Shown here piece by piece: positions 56,239 through 64,000 of a DNA stretch of 64,000 bases (its first letter is position 1; each line of letters opens with the position of its first letter). A program made the position numbers and the translations under genes. The notes under the pieces are model-generated. The model had not been told where the DNA came from, searched no databases, and worked only from the letters and a program-made list of their open reading frames with translations. The DNA is taken from NCBI GenBank assembly GCA_025602915.1, contig JAHLJZ010000014.1, forward strand, positions 62,001-126,000, given 5' to 3'. This DNA is from Paraphysoderma sedebokerense (Eukaryota > Blastocladiomycota > Physodermatomycetes > Physodermatales > Physodermataceae).

Positions 56239-58630
56239 ATGTCTTCTCCGCCCTTTTGTGTCTTTCAACGGCCGGAAAATGCTTCGAATCACGGCTGTCC
56301 CCACCTCCTGGCATACAAAAAGAGCAAAGAATGTCTGCAAAGTCTAGATGTGCTCATTCGATATTCTACAGCGCATAAAAATCGGTCTTGGGGCAAGCAG
56401 ACGATAGCACAAAATGGAAAAAATAAGAAGCGTTCGAGCAGTGATGCAAAGGTGAATATAGCGTTCAACTCACAGCTTGGCACGATAAAAGGAAAACATG
56501 ATCAGTTTGCATTTTGCTAGTTTCAAATTAAATGCTTGATGATGTGAATTATGTATGATTTTTGACCGATAATTTATCCTTTTTTTTGTGCCACTAATCT
56601 GATGTAGCTGCCCACACCCAAATGTTCGGTTTGCTCGACGTCAATGGATCGTTTACATGCGTGCCTGTACTGTGTGTATTTTGGATGCTGGCGTCGAGGG
56701 CATATGCAAAAACACATGAAAGATCGGAAGCACAATCTATGTACTTGTTATAACTTATTCTTTGTTCCGTTGCCATTCACAGTTGATTTATGATTGGAGT
56801 CATTAACATACTTATTCTGGCAGGTCTCGATCTTGACCACCTCACACTGTATTGTTCTGATTGCAAGGATTATGTCTATGACCTCGAATTGGAATATAGA
56901 ATTCATCAAGAACGTGCTCGTATTGAAAGATTAGTTATTAATGCCGCGGGTAACGTTCTTTCCTCTTTTGCCCATACTGTTGAAACTGCGTGACGGAGAC
57001 TAATTGGAGAAACTACCAGCTGCGAAACGAGCGAAAACATTAGCATGGGTACCATCTACAGACGAGATTAAGATGATTACGAGCTCATCGAAGCCTCAGC
57101 GATGTGGAGGTAAGCTTGCTTAACTTTTAACCATCGTGAACTCGGTCTCGGTTAACAATTAGAGAAATAGGACTCCGGGGGTTACTTAATATGGGTTCTA
57201 CATGCTTTATGAATGTGATACTTCAAACATTTATACACAATCCCCTGATACGCTCTTATTTTTTGAGCGATCAGCATAATCCGAAGTTATGTACGAAAGA
57301 GCAATGCCTTGCATGTGAACTGGATAAACTGTTCAGCAACGTATGTCTAAATCGGTTAACCTCTCTATTAATTTTATATGTGTGTTCATTCTATCCTTCA
57401 GTTTTTTTCTGGCAACACGAAAGCTTTCGGACCAAGCAATTTTTTACATTCTGTTTGGATGTCTTTGTCAGACTTGGCCGGTTACAGCCAACAAGACGCA
57501 CACGAATTCTTAATAGCAGTCTTGAATAAACTGCATTCCAATTGCGGGGGATCAGACAAAGTCAATTGTTCCTGTATCGTACATGCGACTTTCGGCGGTC
57601 TACTCCAGAGCGATGTAAAATGTGGAAGATGCGGGAATATCAATACTGCCTTCGACCCTATTCTTGATATTTCATTAGATTTGAGACCGCCGAAGGTTAC
57701 GCCGGGGATCAAGAAGACGAAAGGGAGTTTCAATGCTAATTTGCAGCAGCAGAATAACGATGATGAGGTCTTTCATACTTTGAAGGATTGCCTCGAACGG
57801 TTTGTGGAGTTTTACCTAACTTGGCTATGTGAAAGATCACCTAACCAAAATTTCTTGTAGCTTCACGCAACCTGAAACACTAGAAGGCGAGTACACTTGT
57901 ACAAAATGTGGTATAACGAAGGTTTGTATCCAACCGAGTGACTAATGATTCTTCAAGGCGCCTCCTGATTTTTATATCCTTTTTGGCAGAATCCCACAAA
58001 GCAGTTATCGGTGAAGAAACTCCCTCCTGTACTGAGTTTACAATTTAAAGTTTATTTCAATCCTTCTTCGTTAAAGGTTGGTCTCAGACAGCTAATTTCA
58101 GTTACATGCAGCGATTCGAGATAACACCGACCTCGAGGACAAAAATTGAAACACCGATACAGTTTCCATTAGAATTAGACATGACACCCTACGTCTCAGC
58201 CTACAAAAATCAGAAACGAATGTAAGAAATATCATTTTCATTATTGCTGGGACATACTAGCTAATAAGCAATTATAATGGACCTCATAGCTCCGAGAACT
58301 GTCATTACCGGTTATTCGCTGTCGTGAATCACAAGGGTAAACTTGATACTGGCCACTACACAGTATATGCTATTCATCGCGATGAGGTAAGGCTATTTTA
58401 AATAATGATCGTTGGACTTCTTGCTTATCACTGCTCCGCGCATTTTAGTGGTTCGCCTTTGATGATCATAAAGTTACCAAGGCAACCATTGAAGAGGTGT
58501 TGGGTTGTAATGCGTACGTGATATTTTTCACTTTGTTTTTGGTTATATACGATTGAACCGAAAGCTTACTAAACCCTTTGGATGTAGATACATGTGCTTT
58601 TACATGAAAAATACTTTGGAATATTCCTAA
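56239..58630 (+). CDS. UBP8: SAGA deubiquitinase Ubp8/USP22
   Basis: Twelve exons (56239-56451, 56608-56740, 56824-56949, 57020-57109, 57171-57340, 57402-57799, 57861-57921, 57990-58049, 58112-58221, 58290-58386, 58449-58513, 58588-58630) encode 521 residues. The N-terminal ZnF-UBP (about 17-165) shows GCPHLLAY, CSVCSTSMDRLHACLYC, GHMQKHMKDRKHNL and YCSDCKDYVYD. The USP domain has the catalytic Cys 199 in NMGSTCFMN, GYSQQDAHEFLIAVL, zinc pairs CGRCG and CTKCG, and His 476 in DTGHYTVY with FDDHKV. This domain order is that of Ubp8, which removes ubiquitin from H2B within the SAGA DUB module. Introns 6 and 7 have GTTTGT donors and intron 8 a GTTTAT donor. Confidence 0.93.
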
Positions 58631-58874
58631 TGATATGGTGGGTTGTAGATGATGTGTGAGCTTTGAATGTAGAAGGTGGTGTCAGTGGAATGGACGGGAA
58701 AATTTCCTGACGGTGTTGAAGTTCAAGTTCGTTGTAGATTGATATCTCATTGTAGAATAGCGTAGGATTTGTCGGATCCGGTGATGGAGCCTTTCTTCTT
58801 TTTTTCGCACTGCTTTCATTTTCTTCTCAAGGTACGATGTATCAGTCACTTTGTTTCTTTAAATGTAATGTAAT

Positions 58875-59947
58875 TTATACGTTTTTTGAAGAAATAATTC
58901 TCCTATTACGGTCTAAAGTAATTTGCCAATGGCGAGAAAAAGTGTCTACCTCGCTGGGGTCGATTTTGTCATGAACTTGGTTCCACCAACAATCGACATC
59001 ACAAAAGACATTTTCTGATGTCAGTCTAGGTAGGCACAGTTCGTATAAGGGCATAAACCTATCTACGAAATGTTGGGTTTGTTCGTCATTCATCCCCACT
59101 CCCTTTTCCGCAATAAGCTGTTGTTCCTGCTCCAGCCTCCATTGATAAACGACATTCAAATCCTGAACTGACATATGAATGAAACTGTCCAGCAAAGGAT
59201 AAATATCTGTGACGAATGATTCTAAATTCCGCATGATACATTGTAAATCAGCAATGGAATGACGACGAAAGACATTGGAAGTCATTCCGGAATTGGAATA
59301 AAGGGAAGACAGTTGATCCAATGGGACAGGCTTAAACCCTAACATCCAGCCTTCTAACAAAATGATATCAAAAGGAGGGGCCACAGATAAAGAATCCTTT
59401 AGTCGATCGCCGAGACCATTGTTTAATGATTTATCGTACTGAGGTATTTGAACAACAGTTGGCAGTGACTGTTGTGAATTTTGACACCATCGAGTGTGTT
59501 GGGTAATCAATTCTTCCAATACCGTTCGACATAATGCAGTATCGTGAGTTCCAGGGTTACCTCTTAACTCTAGTAACTTATTTTGAGGATTTTGAGATTT
59601 AAGTGATTGTTGTTGCGCAGAAGGAAGGTAAAAGTCATCAATGGACAGTGCGATCACGCGAAGAGACAGAGATTGAAAATGTGATATCAAGTTCCTTGTT
59701 AGAGTTGTTTTGCCTAATTCATTTCGAGAATTTAAATTAGTTTGATTTCGAGAATAGTAATGTGATTCAAGAAACAGCCATATAAACGCACTATACCTCC
59801 CCCTTGAATGGCAGAGATTCCGACGACGAGAGGGCGGGACGGGGACTTGAAGGACGAGGAAGACGAGGAGACGACATCAGGCCGTAGACGACACAACCAG
59901 TTGATGATGTGGTCTGCGACAGCGACTACTTTGTTGCTAGCCGACAT
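58875..59947 (-). CDS. P-loop kinase of the D-glycerate 3-kinase / Tda10 family
   Basis: Two exons (59947-59797, 59713-58875) encode 329 residues. The Walker A loop reads GISAIQGGGKTTLTRNL (about 42-58, split by the intron), followed by ALSIDDFYLPSAQQQSL, ELRGNPGTHDTALC and IILLEGWMLGFKP. These are the typical blocks of plant glycerate kinase (GLYK) and the yeast ATP-binding protein Tda10. GLYK phosphorylates glycerate to 3-phosphoglycerate; in fungi the substrate of Tda10 is not established. No mitochondrial leader is obvious. Convergent with UBP8 and divergent from MBF1 (188 bp). Confidence 0.87.
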
Positions 59948-60135
59948 GAGTGAGGAACTGACGATTGATGACGAATGTAGCGATAATACGATTCTCCTCT
60001 GTCATTGTTGCGAGGAATGATGTGGCTGACAGCGAGCACTTTAAATTTCTTCCTCCTCCTTCCAACGCTTTCTCCACTCTCATTCCCCTCCGCATCTATC
60101 TATCCCCCCGCAACAACCACAGATAAGTTGTAAAC

Positions 60136-61159
60136 ATGAGTCAATTCGAAGGAAACCTCGGCTGGGACGATGAAATCAGAGTCGTCAAAAGAGCGCCAAC
60201 CGCTAGATTGGAAAAGTGAGGACGCTCTTTCTATGTCGTCAATCCCGCTCAATTCTCCTCATTAACAACCATCGACTATTTGCCTTTAAAACAGGTCATC
60301 CTCTGCTGTAAATGCGGCCATGAGGTCTGGTGTCGGTCTCGTATCAGAAAAGAAAAGTTTGTGATAAAGTTTTTGCTCTCGTTTTCGTTGGTGGCTGAGT
60401 AAGAGTTGACAACATCTTGTTGGAATTGGTCTTTCGATTTAATTGCGTTACAGCTGCTCCGGTGAACAAGGCCCATCATGTATCCACAGACCACAGGCAT
60501 ATAGCCAAAGTGAGTGTTGCATATTCCTTTTACTAGCACCTTGCTTTGCCTTGTCCCATTCTTTTGACTCTAACATCTTGTTGTGACTCACTCATAGGTC
60601 GATCGAGAAACAGAAGGTTAGAATCGTTGCCATGAGACAGACGCAAATAACAGAATAGCAAAATTGACATCTCTTCTTCCATTGTGATGTATAGGTTTTC
60701 ATGTCAATAGGGTGGAGATCTCTGTTGCCCGGGCAATCATGAAAGCTCGCCAGGACAAAGGCTGGACACAGAAGGTATTTCCTTTAATTACTCAGCTGTA
60801 GCCATAACCGCTTTAACAGTGAATTTTAAAAATCTTCAACTAGGATTTGGGAGTGGTATGTTGAACGTTTGTTCCTGAATTGAAAAACGTTGTTTAGCTA
60901 ATTGACTTCTACCGCTATGCAGAAAGTAAACGAAAAACAAACCATTATTAACGATTACGAAGCTGGTCGAGCAATTCCAAATCAACAGATTCTGGGGAAA
61001 CTAGAAAGAGCTCTGGGTTTGTCTTTGCATTCGCCATTTTCGGTTTCATTACAAAATATTGATTAATTCTTTCGCTCGTTTAATATTTCAGGGGTTAAAC
61101 TTCGAGGAAAAGGAATAGGTGAACCATTAGCACCCAAAGGAAAGTCTTCTCAAAAGTAA
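60136..61159 (+). CDS. MBF1: Multiprotein-bridging factor 1
   Basis: Eight exons (60136-60215, 60295-60356, 60454-60509, 60598-60616, 60695-60774, 60844-60855, 60923-61016, 61092-61159) encode 156 residues, normal for MBF1. The N-terminal MBF1 domain ([17 protein letters not shown]) leads into a Cro/C1-type [43 protein letters not shown], then [17 protein letters not shown]1 bridges bZIP activators such as Gcn4 to TBP and also limits ribosomal frameshifting on stalled ribosomes. Exon 4 (19 nt) and exon 6 (12 nt, coding DLGV) are micro-exons; both are needed to restore the conserved HTH. Introns 2 and 7 have GTTTGT donors. Confidence 0.95.
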
Positions 61160-61988
61160 TAAAAATAATCAAGGATTGGGCCTTGGGAAAAGTCAGTTGC
61201 ATTGTATTACTAAATGCGAGGTCATCTATCGATACATAAAAGTCTCGAGATTTTAATTTGTATATGTTTAACATTGCCGCTTAGCAATTATCTGAACGAT
61301 AACATAAAAATAAATACGGTTGGACTACAATAAAGTCAATTTATGCGACGGTGATACGAGATTACGAATCCTTGCAGTTGAATAGAAAGACGTCTGTCGA
61401 GACATAGGCTGCTGTCGACAATCCATCACCCAATATAATACTCTAAGTGAATAGGCACCATAATCAATCGATATGACTGAAACTCAATTTATTTCCTTGA
61501 CCACCATGTTGGGGTTAGGCATTCAGTTCAAACAAAAACAAAAAATACACCATCACATTAATATGTTGGGTATAGACTAAAAACTTTGAAACACAAAAAA
61601 CAACCATAACATATACATGTTGGGTATAGACAAAGACTTCTGTAGATTTTCATCTACATTTGAATACTTCTTCAACAAAAACTCGTACTTAAGACGAAAC
61701 TTCCAATCCGTATCATCCGACAAAGTAGTCCGACTCTAGTTCGCGTGTTTCCAGTTCTTACATCATAGTTTAACACAAAATTTCCAAGACTGCTACAGTC
61801 GAAACAGTTGTAACAAACTTCCCAAGTTGCTTGTTCTTGACAGATATAATCCAGATATAATTAATTATCATTGACAACACCATCATTTGTTTAAATTTTC
61901 GATTCTTTGATTGTTCCACGAAAAATGAAATCTTTAGGGTATTTAGAATAAATAAGAATAATTCTTTAGCTATTGCTCTTGCTATGTG
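61160..61988. other. 0.83-kb AT-rich stretch between MBF1 and the next gene
   Basis: No gene is visible. It contains a degenerate tandem repeat around 61500-61631 (listed separately) and otherwise low-complexity AT-rich sequence that includes both convergent 3' ends. Confidence 0.45.
61500..61631 (+). repeat. Degenerate tandem repeat with ATGTTGGG(G)TATAGAC core
   Basis: The core ATGTTGGGTATAGAC occurs at about 61563-61577 and 61617-61631, each preceded by a related A-rich segment (CAAAAAATACACCATCACAT and CAAAAAACAACCATAACAT). A weaker match, CACCATGTTGGGGTTAGGC, lies at about 61502-61520. Spacings of the core are 57 and 54 bp. Confidence 0.7.
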
Positions 61989-63615
61989 CTAACATAATAT
62001 CTCAGCTTCGGATTTTTGTCGCTTTGGTGCTCGCGTTGAAATGATGGAGGATGCGGGGGCCGCTCGTTTTCGTTTTCGTGAGGAGACGCCAGTCGGCTGT
62101 TCGATGGCAGCCGTGGTTGCGGAATGTTGAGGGGGAAGGATGTGTGAATTGGTGAGCATGATGAATGAAGAGTTTGATGCGAGAGTAATAGCGAAGTTCG
62201 GCTCATCCTGTCGTGGTCGTTTGGAAGGGATCGAAGCCCGGTCCCGTTGGACATCTTCGTCGCTTTCTAGCGATCTTTTTCTCTTACTTGATTTGTTGTC
62301 GTCCGAAATATCATCGGCAGAGTCTGTGGGTGATGTAGAAGGGCTAGGATAATCAAAAATGATATCGTCTAACATGACTGTTTCTTCTGAAGTGCTTCTG
62401 GGCAATACCGAATAACGTGTAACAGATTTCTCTTTCTTCTCTTGTAATTGTTGACCACTCTTGACTGGAATCTTCGATGCTTTTGAAGAATACGATGTTT
62501 TATTTGGCTGGACAGATCTCGAAGCTTTCTCAAGGGCGAAGCTGACGGTCTCAACATCAGGTGTGGTTGATAATTCCCTTGGATGTGGTTTACAATTCTT
62601 AACTTTGTTGCAAGTTGACTTTGAGGCTGGCTTGACTGAACCTTGCTGAGGTCGGATAGGTTTTGATGCCTTTACAGGTATGGAATCGGCGATCTTCGCA
62701 CCTGAGGTGATTGTTGCACCCATTTGTTGAGACTTGAAGCTCTTGGCTTTGGCTTTTTGAGTTGAAATTGAGTTCACCTTAATGTCTGAGGGGATTGATG
62801 CTTGTTGAGTTTGGATAACTTTTGGGGGCTTCACAGGCATGGAGCCGAAGTTCTTTACACTTGACGCGATCGTTGATGCACCCACTTTGTAGGCTTTGGT
62901 GTTCTTGAAATTGGTACCTTTGATTGATTCTGAATCCATCATGCTGTCTGATGTTCCTGTCGAAAGATCTTCTACGATTGGGCTAGCAGAATGTGATGAT
63001 CCACTGCCTTGACGACTGCGAGTCATGATAGGAGAAAGGGTCACTTTTTTCTTGGAGGGGATTGCGGTAGGACGGCTAGAAGAAGTGACTGCCGCAGTTT
63101 GCTGGGTGTCTTGAATAGCTTCTTGTTTGAGCACTATGATGCATGAATGTGTGCGTAGAAGTTCAGCAGTTTCAGGGATCGGATAGGGTTGGATGGTCAA
63201 CAAGAAGGTAGAGCGACGGAAAGAGGTGACAATTAGAGAACTGGATTCCAGGATTCTTGATTATAGAAGACTAAGGCTTACCAGCTTTCAATTTCCTACC
63301 AACGGTCTTTGCTTTGGCTCTCTTTTTCTTGGAGACTTTGGTCTTGGACGTTTCCACTTTGACCGCCAAGATGGACGACTCTTCGGGGATCCTTTTGGCA
63401 CAACCTTCGACGACATCGAAAGTGAATCTGGTGCCTCTCATTGCGCAGATGACCTTTTGAGGGACTGCTGTGAACTTGACTCTGGTTCTGGAGCCATTGG
63501 GATGGGGGAGGTACTTTGACTTTTGGGGAGGGGATGAGAGCAGACTCTGTGTCCAGACGGAGCATCTGTCGGCGAAAGCTGAGGCAGCGGAGGCGATGAT
63601 GGCGTCAGGTCTCAT
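61989..63615 (-). CDS. Basic low-complexity protein with an internal duplicated segment
   Basis: Two exons (63615-63282, 63133-61989) encode 492 residues. The intron acceptor CATAG at 63134 keeps the frame and reads AVLKQEAIQDTQQTAAV; other AGs are possible. The N-terminal ~85 residues look folded (KVICAMRGTRFTFDVVEG), followed by KKKRAKAKT. The rest is Ser/Lys/Pro-rich with several nuclear-localisation-like runs (SSKRKRS, SRKRKRAAP, RAPKRQK). Residues ~195-235 and ~245-290 are similar: GASTIASSVKNFGSMPVKPP versus GATITSGAKIADSIPVKASK, each followed by a PxxxQTQQ or PIRPQQ segment. No known domain is recognised. A nuclear, possibly DNA- or chromatin-binding protein is inferred from composition only. 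Confidence 0.6.
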
Positions 63616-64000
63616 GATGAATGGGATGGGGATGTGTGGGGTAGATAGATGCGAGGGAATGGAGGGAATTGTGTGCGGGAGATGGAAATCGCTCTGGGCA
63701 TCCTCGCATTCCCTTTCCACCTTTAGGATAAAAGAGAGACGCGTTCCCTTTTCACTCTCCACTCCGCTCATCTGACATCCCGTCGACAACCAGATGCACT
63801 CTGCACACACACACAAACACACACACAAGGAGTCTGAATCTCAACTGTACCATCTCTCGCTCTCACTCTCGGGCTCTCTTTGTGTCGCAAGAAACTATCG
63901 TCTTTGTAAAAGTACAGCTGAATCCTTCGTATGCTCCTGCCCTACGAATCACAATGTATTGATCAAGCTCACTCACAGTTCTCTGTTGGTTGGCTGCAAA
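63616..64000. other. Upstream region with CA microsatellite and CT-rich tract
   Basis: No gene is supported. A (CA)n run with one interruption lies at about 63804-63828, followed by a CT-rich tract (TCTCGCTCTCACTCTCGGGC) at about 63856-63875. Both are upstream of the minus-strand gene that starts at 63615. Confidence 0.5.

Overview
The window is nuclear DNA from a fungus. Genes are dense and split by many short GT-AG introns (mostly about 50-110 bp). Fungal-type products include a Mim1/Tom13-like outer-membrane protein, a Gap1-type RasGAP, ATP-dependent PEPCK, UreG, a GPI-type secreted protein and Vma9. Metazoan-like families kept by many fungi are also present (TMEM94, Trax, a GLTSCR1-domain protein, ANGEL/CCR4-type nuclease). 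I cannot place it to phylum by eye; a basidiomycete or an early-diverging fungus fits better than a budding yeast. There is no sign of bacterial, plastid or rRNA sequence and I saw no tRNA.

Layout. 1-13.4 kb: partial unknown gene, DIB1 (U5 snRNP), CCT4 chaperonin subunit, LRP1/C1D, a GLTSCR1-domain chromatin protein, an ANGEL/CCR4-type nuclease, a RasGAP, a possible small TRAPP-like gene and VMA9. 13.4-18.9 kb: a gene-poor island with a diverged repeat pair. 18.9-31 kb: a TMEM254-like membrane protein, RPC9 (Pol III), a DNAJC7-like TPR/J co-chaperone, BUD32, UBE3D-like E3, a Mim1-like protein, UreG, a GT92 glycosyltransferase and a secreted repeat protein. 31-32.5 kb: no gene seen. 32.5-45.7 kb: CDC25, complex I 75-kDa subunit, an SDT1-like nucleotidase, RRP45, a RidA-family protein, Trax, a GPI-type cysteine-rich protein and a disordered protein with two PIP-box-like motifs. 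46.5-47.4 kb: a copia gag fossil. 48.4-63.6 kb: PEPCK, TMEM94-like P-type ATPase, UBP8/USP22, a glycerate-kinase/Tda10-like P-loop kinase, MBF1 and a basic low-complexity protein.

The genes are mostly housekeeping and do not form one pathway. Many sit head-to-head with 150-250 bp shared promoters. All nine CACGTG sites I found by eye lie in such promoters or just upstream of start codons, which points to one bHLH-type regulator across this region. Exon boundaries were worked out by hand from frame continuity, splice-site sequence and family alignment from memory, and each listed CDS gives an intact frame. The span given for a split gene runs from first to last coding base; exon coordinates are in the evidence.
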